Source: Paratinospora sagittata
Lineage: Eukaryota > Streptophyta > Magnoliopsida > Ranunculales > Menispermaceae
Direction of reading: 5' to 3'
Assembly: GCA_035771175.1 (NCBI GenBank)
Contig: CM069610.1
Location: 23,836,501-23,900,500, forward strand
Length of the DNA stretch: 64,000 nt
Position 1 is the stretch's first letter; every line of letters starts with the position of its first letter. This document shows positions 23,733-36,769 of this stretch, one piece after another. The notes under the pieces were generated by a model. It was not told the origin of the DNA. It was given only the letters and a program-made list of their open reading frames with translations, and did not search any database. A program made the translations under genes and the position numbers.

Positions 23733-24915
23733 AACTCATTGAAATTATGATTAAAACCTTTCGGAAAACATTTTTTCAAAATGAAATACTATATCGAAGT
23801 GATTTTGAAGACTTTGCAGATTTCAGAGTTTTAGTGCTGAGATTGATCGAGAAGTCTACACATCAAAGACCAAACTAATGCCTTACTTAGGCATGAGATA
23901 TGTCCTCGTTCTTTTAGCTTGATCTTTGTAGACTTTGAAAGCTATTGTTTGATGTGTTCTTGATGCAAGACAATTGATGTGTTCTTTTTTGTTGTGTTAT
24001 CTTACCGAGACCACTTCATATATACTTACAACTTAAAACAATGGATAGCCTCTGCAAATCTAAGCACAAAAGGGATAAAATGAAGGACTTGCTGATCAAC
24101 GACGTTATCATCAAGACAGATTGCAATTTTGATTCTATTCGAAGCTTGTTTTGACAAATGCAAGAATCAATACTTTCTTCTCTTGAAAAACTCTTTGGAA
24201 AGCTCAATCTAACTTGCAAAAATCGTGTGTGTTGTATTTTTGAAAATCAGAGAATGAGTGTTTTATAAAATTAGAAGTTGCGGGTTAAAGGGCAAGAGAG
24301 TACAAAATGATTTGAATTGAAAACATTGTTTAATCTAAAGTTGTTTTGGGCGTGCGAGACAATGGGAATCATCTAGGTGTTAGTAGAGAATATTTCAATT
24401 AAGACAACCTGGAGAAATTGTATAACGAATAGACAAATCGAGCAAGCAGAAGTGCCCACATTTTTCTCGTTAGAAATATCAGATTTTTTTCACAGACGTG
24501 GATAGCGTGCTGTTGGGTTGTGTATCATGTTCTCAATTGACAGATAGCGGGCGATAGCAGATTGATATACACAAACCCGAGAGCTCGAGTTTTACGGACT
24601 TTCCGATAGCGTGTTATCGAGGCCTATATCGCGCTATTGCCCATTTTACTAAAAATGGAAAGGCCACGGCAACAGCTTTATAGCGAAGTATCAAAGGGGA
24701 TAGCGCGGTATAGACAATTTTTCAGAAAAACAAATGTTTTGTTATAGAACCCTATCAGCGTGCTGTCAACACGGATAGTGCGCTAGTGCCTTAAGGAAAA
24801 TCTTGGCAAATTGCTGGATAGCCTTATTTTTGTAAAATTAATATTTTGACACTCAAGAACCATTCCATTAACTCAAAACATATTGTATAAGATTAAAAAC
24901 TTTTAAATAATTCAA
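23733..24915 (+). repeat. Satellite monomer 21 (S type)
   Basis: 1,183 bp; relative of copy 40 and of the first half of copy 34 (gagaagtctacacatc). The second half has gtgctgttggg and ggccacgg, shared with copies 40 and 44. Confidence 0.97.
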
Positions 24916-26097
24916 AACTCATTGAAATTATGATTAAAACCTTTCGGAAAACATTTTTTCAAAATGAAATACTATATCGAAGTGATTTTGAAGACTTTGC
25001 AGATTTCAGAGTTTTAGTGCTGAGATTGATCGAGAGGTCTACACACCAAAGACCAAACTAATGCCTTACTTAGGCATGAGATATGTCCTCGTTCTTTTAG
25101 CTTGATCTTTGTAGACTTTGAAAGCTATTGTTTGATGTGTTCTTGATGCAAGACAATTGATGTGTTCTTTTTTGTTGTGTTACCTTACCGAGACCACTTC
25201 ATATATACTTACAACTTAAAACAATGGATAGCCTCTGCAAATCTAAGCACAAAAGGGATAAAATGAAGGACTTGCTGATCAACGACGTTATCATCAAGAC
25301 AGATTGCAATTTTGATTCTATTCGAAGCTTGTTTTGACAAATGCAAGAATCAATACTTTCTTCTCTTGAAAAACTCTTTGGAAAGCTCAATCTAACTTGC
25401 AAAAATCGTGTGTGTTGTATTTTGAAAATCAGAGAATGAGTGTTTTATAAAATTAGAAGTTGCGGGTTAAAGGGCAAGAGAGTACAAAATGATTTGAATT
25501 GAAAACATTGTTTAATCTAAAGTTGTTTTGGGCGTGCGAGACAATGGGAATCATCTAGGTGTTAGTAGAGAATATTTCAATTAAGACAACCTGGAGAAAT
25601 TGTATAACGAATAGACAAATCGAGCAAGCAGAAGTGCCCACATTTTTCTCGTTAGAAATATCAGATTTTTTTCACAGACGTGGATAGCGTGCTATTGGGT
25701 TGTGTATCATGTTCTCAATTGACAGATAGCGGGCGATAGCAGATTGATATACACAAACCCGAGAGCTCGAGTTTTACGGACTTTCCGATAGCGTGTTATC
25801 GAGGCCTATATCGCGCTATTGCCCATTTTACTAAAAATGGAAAGGTCACGGCAACAGCTTTATAGCGAAGTATCAAAGGGGATAGCGCGGTATAGACAAT
25901 TTTTCAGAAAAATAAATGTTTTGTTATAGAACCCTATCAGCGTGCTGTCAACACGGATAGTACGCTAGTGCCTTCAGGAAAATCTTGGCAAATTGCTGGA
26001 TAGCCTTATTTTTGTAAAATTAATATTTTGACACTCAAGAACCATTCCATTAACTCAAAACATATTGTATAAGATTAAAAACTTTTAAATAATTCAA
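24916..26097 (+). repeat. Satellite monomer 22 (S type)
   Basis: 1,182 bp; counterpart of copy 45. Shared: gttaccttacc, the one-base-shorter gtattttgaaaatc and cagaaaaataaatg. Private: gatagtacgc near 25956. Confidence 0.97.
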
Positions 26098-27287
26098 AAC
26101 TCATTGAAATTATGATTAAAACCTTTCGAAAAATAGTTTTTCAAAATGAAATACTATATCGAAGTGATTTTGAAGACTTTGCAGATTTCAGAGTTTTAGT
26201 GCTGAGATTGATCGAGAGGTTACCCTACACACCAAAGATCAAACTATTGCGTTACTTAGGCATGAGATATGTCTTCGTTCTTTTAGCTTGATCTTTGTAG
26301 ACTTCGAAAGCTATTGTTTGATGTGTTTTTGATGCAAGACAATTGATGTGTTCTTTTTTGTTGTGTTATCTTACCGAGACCACTTCATATATACTTACAA
26401 CTTAAAACAATGGATAGCCTCTGCAAATCTAAGCACAAAAGGGATAAAATGAAGGACTTGCTGATCAACGACGTTATCATCAAGACAGATTGCAATTTTG
26501 ATTCTATTCGAAGCTTGTTTTGACAAATGCAAGAATCAATACTTTCTTCTCTTGAAAAACTCTTTGGAAAGCTCAATCTAACTTGCAAAAATCGTGTGTG
26601 TTGTATTTTTGAAAATCAGAGAATGCGTGTTTTATAAAATTAGAAGTTGCGGGTTAAAGGGCAAGAGAGTACAAAATGATTTGAATTCAAAACATTGTTT
26701 AATCTAAAGTTGTTTTGGGCGTGCGAGACAATTGGAATCATCTAGGTGTTAGTAGAGAAGTATATTTCAATTAAGACAACCTGGAGAAATTGTATAAGGA
26801 ATAGAAAAATCGAGCAAGCAGAAGTGCCCACATTTTTCTCGTTAGAAATATCAGATTTTTTTCACAGACGTGGATAGCGTGCTATTGGGTTGTGTATCAT
26901 GTTCTCAATTGACAGATAGCGGGCGATAGCAGATTGATATACACAAACCCGAGAGCTCGAGTTTTACGGACTTTCCGATAGCGTGTTATCGAGGCCTATA
27001 TCGCGCTATTGCCCATTTTACTAAAAATGGAAAGGCCACGGCAACAGCTTTATAGCGAAGTATCAAAGGGGATAGCGCGGTATAGACAATTTTTCAGAAA
27101 AACAAATGTTTTGTTATAGAACCCTATCAGCGTGCTGTCAACACGGATAGTGCGCTAGTGCCTTAAGAAAAATCTTGGCAAATTGCTGGATAGCCTTATT
27201 TTTGTAAAATTAATATTTTGACACTCAAGAACCATTCCATTAACTCAAAACATATTGTATAAGATTAAAAACTTTTAAATAATTCAA
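26098..27287 (+). repeat. Satellite monomer 23 (L type, +3 bp)
   Basis: 1,190 bp; counterpart of copies 41 and 46. Markers: tttcgaaaaatagttttt near m30, gaatgcgtg near m525, gagaagtatattt (3-bp insertion) near m660 and ggccacgg. Private: ccttaagaaaaatc near 27161. Confidence 0.97.
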
Positions 27288-28470
27288 AACTCATCGAAAT
27301 TATGATTAAAACCTTTCGGAAAACAATTTTTCAAAATGAAATACTATATCGAAGTGATTTTGAAGACTTTGCAGATTTCAGAGTTTTAGTGCTGAGATTG
27401 ATCGAGAGGTCTACACACCAAAGACCAAACTAATGCCTTACTTAGGCGTGAGATATGTCCTCGTTCTTTTAGCTTGATCTTTGTAGACTTTGAAAGCTAT
27501 TGTTTGATGTGTTCTTGATGCAAGACAATTGATGTGTTCTTTTTTGTTGTGTTATCTTACCGAGACCACTTCATATATACTTACAACTTAAAACAATGGA
27601 TAGCCTCTGCAAATCTAAGCACAAAAGGGATAAAATGAAGGACTTGCTGATCAACGACGTTATCATCAAGACAGATTGCAATTTTGATTCTATTCGAAGC
27701 TTGTTTTGACGAATGCAAGAATCAATACTTTCTTCTCTTGAAAAACTCTTTGGAAAGCTCAATCTAACTTGCAAAAATCGTGTGTGTTGTATTTTTGAAA
27801 ATCAGAGAATGAGTGTTTTATAAAATTAGAAGTTGCGGGTTAAAGGGCAAGAGAGTACAAAATGATTTGAATTGAAAACATTGTTTAATCTAAAGTTGTT
27901 TTGGGCGTGCGAGACAATGGGAATCATCTAGGTGTTAGTAGAGAATATTTCAATTAAGACAACCTGGAGAAATTGTATAACGAATAGACAAATCGAGCAA
28001 GCAGAAGTGCCCACATTTTTCTCGTTAGAAATATCAGATTTTTTTCACAGACGTGGATAGCGTGCTATTGGGTTGTGTATCATGTTCTCAATTGACAGAT
28101 AGCGGGCGATAGCAGATTGATATACACAAACCCGAGAGCTCGAGTTTTACGGACTTTCCGATAGCGTGTTATCGAGGCCTATATCGCGCTATTGCCCATT
28201 TTACTAAAAATGGAAAGGTCACGGCAACAGCTTTATAGCGAAGTATCAAAGGGGATAGCGCGGTATAGACAATTTTTCAGAAAAACAAATGTTTTGTTAT
28301 AGAACCCTATCAGCGTGCTGTCAACACGGATAGTGCGCTAGTGCCTTAAGGAAAATCTTGGCAAATTGCTGGATAGCCTTATTTTTGTAAAATTAATATT
28401 TTGACACTCAAGAACCATTCCATTAACTCAAAACATATTGTATAAGATTAAAAACTTTTAAATAATTCAA
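27288..28470 (+). repeat. Satellite monomer 24 (S type)
   Basis: 1,183 bp. It starts aactcatcg, as do copies 35, 42, 47, 49 and 51, all downstream of a +3-bp copy. Also ggcgtgag and gacgaatgc. Private: aaaacaattttt near 27321. Confidence 0.97.
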
Positions 28471-29653
28471 AACTCATTGAAATTATGATTAAAACCTTTC
28501 GGAAAACATTTTTTCAAAATGAAATACTATATCGAAGTGATTTTGAAGACTTTGCAGATTTCAGAGTTTTAGTGCTGAGATTGATCGAGAGGTCTACACA
28601 CCAAAGACCAAACTAATGCCTTACTTAGGCGTGAGATATGTCCTCGTTCTTTTAGCTTGATCTTTGTAGACTTTGAAAGCTATTGTTTGATGTGTTCTTG
28701 ATGCAAGACAATTGATGTGTTCTTTTTTGTTGTGTTATCTTACCGAGACCACTTCATATATACTTACAACTTAAAACAATGGATAGCCTCTGCAAATCTA
28801 AGCACAAAAGGGATAAAATGAAGGACTTGCTGATCAACGACGTTATCATCAAGACAGATTGCAATTTTGATTCTATTCGAAGCTTGTTTTGACGAATGCA
28901 AGAATCAATACTTTCTTCTCTTGAAAAACTCTTTGGAAAGCTCAATCTAACTTGCAAAAATCGTGTGTGTTGTATTTTTGAAAATCAGAGAATGAGTGTT
29001 TTATAAAATTAGAAGTTGCGGGTTAAAGGGCAAGAGAGTACAAAATGATTTGAATTGAAAACATTGTTTAATCTAAAGTTGTTTTGGGCGTGCGAGACAA
29101 TGGGAATCATCTAGGTGTTAGTAGAGAATATTTCAATTAAGACAACCTGGAGAAATTGTATAACGAATAGACAAATCGAGCAAGCAGAAGTGCCCACATT
29201 TTTCTCGTTAGAAATATCAGATTTTTTTCACAGACGTGGATAGCGTGCCATTGGGTTGTGTATCATGTTCTCAATTGACAGATAGCGGGCGATAGCAGAT
29301 TGATATACACAAACCCGAGAGCTCGAGTTTTACGGACTTTCCGATAGCGTGTTATCGAGGCCTATATCGCGCTATTGCCCATTTTACTAAAAATGGAAAG
29401 GTCACGGCAACAGCTTTATAGCGAAGTATCAAAGGGGATAGCGCGGTATAGACAATTTTTCAGAAAAACAAATGTTTTGTTATAGAACCCTATCAGCGTG
29501 CTGTCAACACGGATAGTGCGCTAGTGCCTTAAGGAAAATCTTGGCAAATTGCTGGATAGCCTTATTTTTGTAAAATTAATATTTTGACACTCAAGAACCA
29601 TTCCATTAACTCAAAACATATTGTATAAGATTAAAAACTTTTAAATAATTCAA
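28471..29653 (+). repeat. Satellite monomer 25 (S type)
   Basis: 1,183 bp, very like copy 24 (ggcgtgag, gacgaatgc, cgaatagaca) but starting aactcattg. Private: gtgccattggg near 29246. Confidence 0.97.
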
Positions 29654-30840
29654 AACTCATTGAAATTATGATTAAAACCTTTCGGAAAACATTTTTTCAA
29701 AATGAAATACTATATCGAAGTGATTTTGAAGACTTTGCAGATTTCAGAGTTTTAGTGCTGAGATTGATCGAGAGGTTACCCTACACACCAAAGATCAAAC
29801 TATTGCGTTACTTAGGCATGAGATATGTCTTCGTTCTTTTAGGTTGATCTTTGTAGACTTCGAAAGCTATTGTTTGATGTGTTTTTGATGCAAGACAATT
29901 GATGTGTTCTTTTTTGTTGTGTTATCTTACCGAGACCACTTCATATATACTTACAACTTAAAACAATAGATAGCCTCTGCAAATCTAAGCTCAAAAGGGA
30001 TAAAATGAAGGACTTGCTGATCAACGACGTTATCATCAAGACAGATTGCAATTTTGATTCTATTCGAAGCTTGTTTTGACAAATGCAAGAATCAATACTT
30101 TCTTCTCTTGAAAAACTCTTTGGAAAGCACAATCTAACTTGCAAAAATCGTGTGTGTTGTATTTTTGAAAATCAGAGAATGAGTGTTTTATAAAATTAGA
30201 AGTTGCGGGTTAAAGGGCAAGAGAGTACAAAATGATTTGAATTCAAAACATTGTTTAATCTAAAGTTGTTTTGGGCGTGCGAAACAATGGGAATCATCTA
30301 TGTGTTAGTAGAGAATATTTCCATTAAGACAACCTGGAGAAATTGTATAAGGAATAGAAAAATCGAGCAACCAGAAGTGCCCACATTTTTCTCGTTAGAA
30401 ATATGAGATTTTTTTCATAGACGTGGATAGCGTGCTATTGGGTTGTGTATCATGTTCTCAATTGACAGATAGCAGGCTATAGCAGATCGATATACACAAA
30501 CCCGAGAGCTCGAGTTTTACGGACTTTCCGATAGCGTGTTATCGAGGCCTATATCGCGCTATTGCCCATTTTACTAAAAATGGAAAGGTCACGTCAACAG
30601 CTTTATAGCGAAGCATCAAAGGGGATAGCGCGGTATAGACAATTTTTCAGAAAAACAAATGTTTTGTTATAGAACCCTATCAGCGTGCTGTCAACACTGA
30701 TAGTGCGCTAGTGCCTTAAGGAAAATCTTGGCAAATTGCTGGATAGCCTTATTTTTGTAAAATTAATATTTTGACACTCAAGAACCATTCCATTAACTCA
30801 AAACATATTGTATAAGATTAAAAACTTTTAAATAATTCAA
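29654..30840 (+). repeat. Satellite monomer 26 (L type; repeat of monomer 10)
   Basis: 1,187 bp. It has the copy 10 markers gaaacaatggg, tatgtgttag, tttccattaag and gaaatatgag. Private: ttaggttgatc near 29839 and cacgtcaacag near 30591. Confidence 0.97.
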
Positions 30841-32027
30841 AACTCATTGAAATTATGATTAAAACCTTTCGGAAAACATTTTTTCAAAATGAAATACTAT
30901 ATCGAAGTGATTTTGAAGACTTTGCAGATTTCAGAGTTTTAGTGCTGAGATTGATCGAGAGGTTACCCTACACACCAAAGATCAAACTATTGCGTTACTT
31001 AGGCATGAGATATGTCTTCGTTCTTTTAGCATGATCTTTGTAGACTTCGAAAGCTATTGTTTGATGTGTTTTTGATGCAAGACAATTGATGTGTTCTTTT
31101 TTGTTGTGTTATCTTACCGAGACCACTTCATATATACTTACAACTTAAAACAATGGATAGCCTCTGCAAATCTAAGCACAAAAGGGATAAAATGAAGGAC
31201 TTGCTGATCAACGACGTTATCATCAAGACAGATTGCAATTTTGATTCTATTCGACGCTTGTTTTGACAAATGCAAGAATCAATACTTTCTTCTCTTGAAA
31301 AACTCTTTGGAAAGCTCAATCTAACTTGCAAAAATCGTGTGTGTTGTATTTTTGAAAATCAGAGAATGAGTGTTTTATAAAATTAGAAGTTGCGGGTTAA
31401 AGGGCAAGAGAGTACAAAATGATTTGAATTCAAAACATTGTTTAATCTAAAGTTGTTTTGGGCGTGCGAGACAATGGGAATCATCTAGGTGTTAGTAGAG
31501 AATATTTCAATTAAGACAACCTGGAGAAATTGTATAAGGAATAGAAAAATCGAGCAAGCAGAAGTGCCCACATTTTTCTCGTTAGAAATATCAGATTTTT
31601 TTCACAGACGTTGATAGCGTGCTATTGGGTCGTGTATCATGTTCTCAATTGATAGATAGCAGGCGATAGCAGATTGATATACACAAACCCGAGAGCTTGA
31701 GTTTTACGGACTTTCCGACAGCGTGTTATGGAGGCCTATATCGCGCTATTGCCCATTTTACTAAAAATGGAAAGGTCACGGCAACAGCTTTATAGCGAAG
31801 TATCAAAGGGGATAGCGCGGTATAGACAATTTTTCAGAAAAACAAATGTTTTGTTATAGAACCCTATCAGCGTGCTGTCAACACGGATAGTGCGCTAGTG
31901 CATTCAGGAAAATCTTGGCAAATTGCTGGATAGCCTTATTTTTGTAAAATTAATATTTTGACACTCAAGAACCATTCCATTAACTCAAAACATATTGTAT
32001 AAGATTAAAAACTTTTAAATAATTCAA
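30841..32027 (+). repeat. Satellite monomer 27 (L type; repeat of monomer 11)
   Basis: 1,187 bp. It matches copy 11 (tcgacgcttg, gttgatag, gagcttgag, gacagcgtgttatgg) and differs at agcatgatc near 31028. Confidence 0.97.
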
Positions 32028-33213
32028 AACTCATTGAAATTATGATTAAAACCTTTCGGAAAACATTTTTTCAAAATGAAATACTATATCGAAGTGATTT
32101 TGAAGTTTTGCAGATTTTAGAATTTTAGTGCTGAGATTGATCGAGAGGTTACCCTACACACCAAAGATCAAACTAATGCCTTACTTAGGCATGAGATATG
32201 TCTTCGTTCTTTTAGCTTGATCTTTGTAGACTTCGAAAGCTATTGTTTGATGTGTTTTTGATGCAAGACAATTGATGTGTTCTTTTTTGTTGTGTTATCA
32301 TACCGAGACCACTTCATATATACTTACAACTTAAAACAATGGATAGCCTCTGCAAATCTAAGCACAAAAGGGATAAAATGAAGGACTTGCTGATCAACGA
32401 CGTTATCATCAAGACAGATTGCAATTTTGATTCTATTCGAAGCTTGTTTTGACAAATGCAAGAATCAATACTTTCTTCTCTTGAAAAACTCTTTGGAAAG
32501 CTCAATCTAACTTGCAAAAATCGTGTGTGTTTTATTTTTGAAAATCAGAGAATAAGTGTTTTATAAAATTAGAAGTTGCGGGTTAAAGGGCAAGAGAGTA
32601 CAAAATGATTTGAATTCAAAACATTGTTTAATCTAAAGTTGTTTTGGGCGTGCGAAACAATGGGAATCATCTATGTGTTAGTAGAGAATATTTCCATTAA
32701 GACAACCTGGAGAAATTGTATAAGGAATAGAAAAATCGAGCAACCAGAAGTGCCCACATTTTTCTCGTTAGAAATATGAGATTTTTTTCATAGACGTGGA
32801 TAGCGTGCTATTGGGTTGTGTATCATGTTCTCAATTGACAGATAGCAGGCTATAGCAGATCGATATACACAAACCCGAGAGCTCGAGTTTTACGGACTTT
32901 CCGATAGCGTGTTATCGAGGCCTATATCGCGCTATTGCCCATTTTACTAAAAATGGAAAGGTCACGGCAACAGCTTTATAGTGAAGTATCAAAGGGGATA
33001 GCGCGGTATAGACAATTTTTCAGAAAAACAAATGTTTTGTTATAGAACCCTATCAGCGTGCTGTCAACACGGATAGTGCGCTAGTGCCTTCAGGAAAATC
33101 TTGGCAAATTGCTGGATAGCCTTATTTTTGTAAGATTAATCTTTTGACACTCAAGAACCATTCCATTAACTCAAAACATATTGTATAAGATTAAAAACTT
33201 TTAAATAATTCAA
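32028..33213 (+). repeat. Satellite monomer 28 (L type; repeat of monomer 12)
   Basis: 1,186 bp. All copy 12/16 markers are present (gaagttttgc, gaaacaatggg, atagtgaag, attaatctttt). Private: gtgttttattt near 32527. Confidence 0.97.
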
Positions 33214-34400
33214 AACTCATTGAAATTATGATTAAAACCTTTCGGAAAACATTTTTTCAAAATGAAATACTATATCGAAGTGATTTTGAAGACTTTGCAG
33301 ATTTCAGAGTTTTAGTGCTGAGATTGATCGAGAGGTTACCCTACACACCAAAGATCAAACTATTGCGTTACTTAGGCGTGAGATATGTCTTCGTTCTTTT
33401 AGCATGATCTTTGTAGACTTCGAAAGCTATTGTTTGATGTGTTTTTGATGCAAGACAATTGATGTGTTCTTTTTTGTTGTGTTATCTTACCGAGACCACT
33501 TCATATATACTTACAACTTAAAACAATGGATAGCCTCTGCAAATCTAAGCTCAAAAGGGATAAAATGAAGGACTTGCTGATCAACGACGTTATCATCAAG
33601 ACAGATTGCAATTTTGATTCTATTCGAAGCTTGTTTTGACAAATGCAAGAATCAATACTTTCTTCTCTTGAAAAACTCTTTGGAAAGCTCAATCTAACTT
33701 GCAAAATTCGTGTGTGTTGTATTTTTGAAAATCAGAGAATGAGTGTTTTATAAAATTAGAAGTTGCGGGTTAAAGGGCAAGAGAGTACAAAATGATTTGA
33801 ATTCAAAACATTGTTTAATCTAAAGTTGTTTTGGGCGTGCGAGACAATTGGAATCATCTAGGTGTTAGTAGAGAATATTTCAATTAAGACAACCTGGAGA
33901 AATTGTATAAGGAATAGAAAAATCGAGCAAGCAGAAGTGCCCACATTTTTCTCGTTAGAAATATCAGATTTTTTTCACAGACGTGGATAGCGTGCTATTG
34001 GGTTGTGTATCATGTTCTCAATTGACAGATAGCAGGCGATAGCAGATTGATATACACAAACCCGAGAGCTCGAGTTTTACGGACTTTCCGATAGCGTGTT
34101 ATCGAGGCCTATATCGCGCTATTGCGCATTTTACTAAAAATGGAAAGGCCACGGCAACAGCTTTATAGCGAAGTATCAAAGGGGATAGCGCGGTATAGAC
34201 AATTTTTCAGAAAAACAAATGTTTTGTTATAGAACCCTATCAGCGTGCTGTCAACACGGATAGTGCGCTAGTGCCTTAAGGAAAATCTTGGCAAATTGCT
34301 GGATAGCCTTATTTTTGTAAAATTAATATTTTGACACTCAAGAACCATTCCATTAACTCAAAACATATTGTATAAGATTAAAAACTTTTAAATAATTCAA
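33214..34400 (+). repeat. Satellite monomer 29 (L type; repeat of monomer 13)
   Basis: 1,187 bp with the copy 13/17 markers ggcgtgag, agcatgatc, gcaaaattcg and attgcgcatttt. Confidence 0.97.
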
Positions 34401-35587
34401 AACTCATTGAAATTATGATTAAAACCTTTCGGAAAACATTTTTTCAAAATGAAATACTATATCGAAGTGATTTTGAAGACTTTGCAGATTTCAGAGTTTT
34501 AGTGCTGAGATTGATCGAGAGGTTACCCTACACACCAAAGATCAAACTATTGCGTTACTTAGGCATGAGATATGTCTTCGTTCTTTTAGCTTGATCTTTG
34601 TAGACTTCGAAAGCTATTGTTTGATGTGTTTTTGATGCAAGACAATTGATGTGTTCTTTTTTGTTGTGTTATCTTACCGAGACCACTTCATATATACTTA
34701 CAACTTAAAACAATAGATAGCCTCTGCAAATCTAAGCTCAAAAGGGATAAAATGAAGGACTTGCTGATCAACGACGTTATCATCAAGACAGATTGCAATT
34801 TTGATTCTATTCGAAGCTTGTTTTGACAAATGCAAGAATCAATACTTTCTTCTCTTGAAAAACTCTTTGGAAAGCACAATCTAACTTGCAAAAATCGTGT
34901 GTGTTGTATTTTTGAAAATCAGAGAATGAGTGTTTTATAAAATTAGAAGTTGCGGGTTAAAGGGCAAGAGAGTACAAAATGATTTGAATTCAAAATATTG
35001 TTTAATCTAAAGTTGTTTTGGGCGTGCGAGACAATTGGAATCATCTAGGTGTTAGTAGAGAATATTTCAATTAAGACAACCTGGAGAAATTGTATAAGGA
35101 ATAGAAAAATCGAGCAAGCAGAAGTGCCCACATTTTTCTCGTTAGAAATATCAGATTTTTTTCACAGACGTGGATAGCGTGCTATTGGGTTGTGTATCAT
35201 GTTCTCAATTGACAGATAGCAGGCGATAGCAGATTGATATACACAAACCCGAGAGCTCGAGTTTTACGGACTTTCCGATAGCGTGTTATTGAGGCCTATA
35301 TCGCGCTATTGCCCATTTTACTAAAAATGGAAAGGCCACGGCAACAGCTTTATAGCGAAGTATCAAAGGGGATAGCGCGGTATAGACAATTTTTCAGAAA
35401 AACAAATGTTTTGTTATAGAACCCTATCAGCGTGCTGTCAACACGGATAGTGCGCTAGTGCCTTAAGGAAAATCTTGGCAAATTGCTGGATAGCCTTATT
35501 TTTGTAAAATTAATATTTTGACACTCAAGAACCATTCCATTAACTCAAAACATATTGTATAAGATTAAAAACTTTTAAATAATTCAA
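34401..35587 (+). repeat. Satellite monomer 30 (L type; repeat of monomer 14)
   Basis: 1,187 bp with the copy 14/18 markers aatagatag, agcacaatc and gttattgagg. Private: caaaatattg near 34990. Confidence 0.97.
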
Positions 35588-36769
35588 AACTCATTGAAAT
35601 TATGATTAAAACCTTTCGGAAAACATTTTTTCAAAATGAAATACTATATCGAAGTGATTTTGAAGACTTTGCAGATTTCAGAGTTTTAGTGCTGAGATTG
35701 ATCGAGAGGTCTACACACCAAAAACCAAACTAATGCCTTACTTAGGCATGAGATATGTCCTCGTTCTTTTAGCTTGATCTTTGTAGACTTTGAAAGCTAT
35801 TGTTTGATGTGTTCTTGATGCAAGACAATTGATGTGTACTTTTTTGTTGTGTTATCTTACCGAGACCACTTCATATATACTTACAACTTAAGACAATGGA
35901 TAGCCTCTGCAAATCTAAGCACAAAAGGGATAAAATGAAGGACTTGCTGATCAACGACGTTATCATCAAGACAGATTGCAATTTTGATTCTATTCGAAGC
36001 TTGTTTTGACAAATGCAAGAATCAATACTTTCTTCTCTTGAAAAACTCTTTGGAAAACTCAATCTAACTTGAAAAAATCGTGTGTGTTGTATTTTTAAAA
36101 ATCAGAGAATGAGTGTTTTATAAAATTAGAAGTTGCGGGTTAAAGGGCAAGAGAGTACAAAATGATTTGAATTGAAAACATTGTTTAATCTAAAGTTGTT
36201 TTGGGCGTGCGAGACAATGGGAATCATCTAGGTGTTAGTAGAGAATATTTCAATTAAGACAACCTGGAGAAATTGTATAACGAATAGACAAATCGACCAA
36301 GCAGAAGTGCCCACATTTTTCTCGTTAGAAATATCAGATTTTTTTCACAGACGTGGATAGCGTGCTATTGGGTTGTGTATCATGTCTCAATTGACAAATA
36401 GCGGGCGATAGCAGATTGATATACACAAACCCGAGAGCTCGAGTTTTACGGACTTTCCGATAGCGTGTTATCGAGGCTTATATCGCGCTATTGCCCATTT
36501 TACTAAAAATGGAAAGGTCACGGCAACAGCTTTATAGCGAAGTATCAAAGGGGATAGCGCGGTATAGACAATTTTTCAGAAAAACAAATGTTTTGTTATA
36601 GAACCCTATCAGCGTGCTGTCAACACGGATAGTGCGCTAGTGCCTTCAGGAAAATCTTGGCAAATTGCTAGATAGCCTTATTTTTGTAAAATTAATATTT
36701 TGACACTCAAGAACCATTCCATTAACTCAAAACATATTGTATAAGATTAAAAACTTTTAAATAATTCAA
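35588..36769 (+). repeat. Satellite monomer 31 (S type; repeat of monomer 15)
   Basis: 1,182 bp with the copy 15/19 markers ccaaaaacc, gtgtactttt and tcgaccaagc, and a private one-base deletion (catgtctc near 36381). Its tail (ccttcagg, attgctagatag) leaves the copy 15 pattern and matches copy 37, so a junction lies in its last third. Confidence 0.97.

Larger units (their letters stand above)
32028..36769 (+). repeat. Four-monomer higher-order unit, instance 3 (copies 28-31)
   Basis: 4,742 bp, separated from instance 2 by eight other monomers. The last third of copy 31 departs from the unit and joins a different neighbour (copy 32). Confidence 0.9.
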
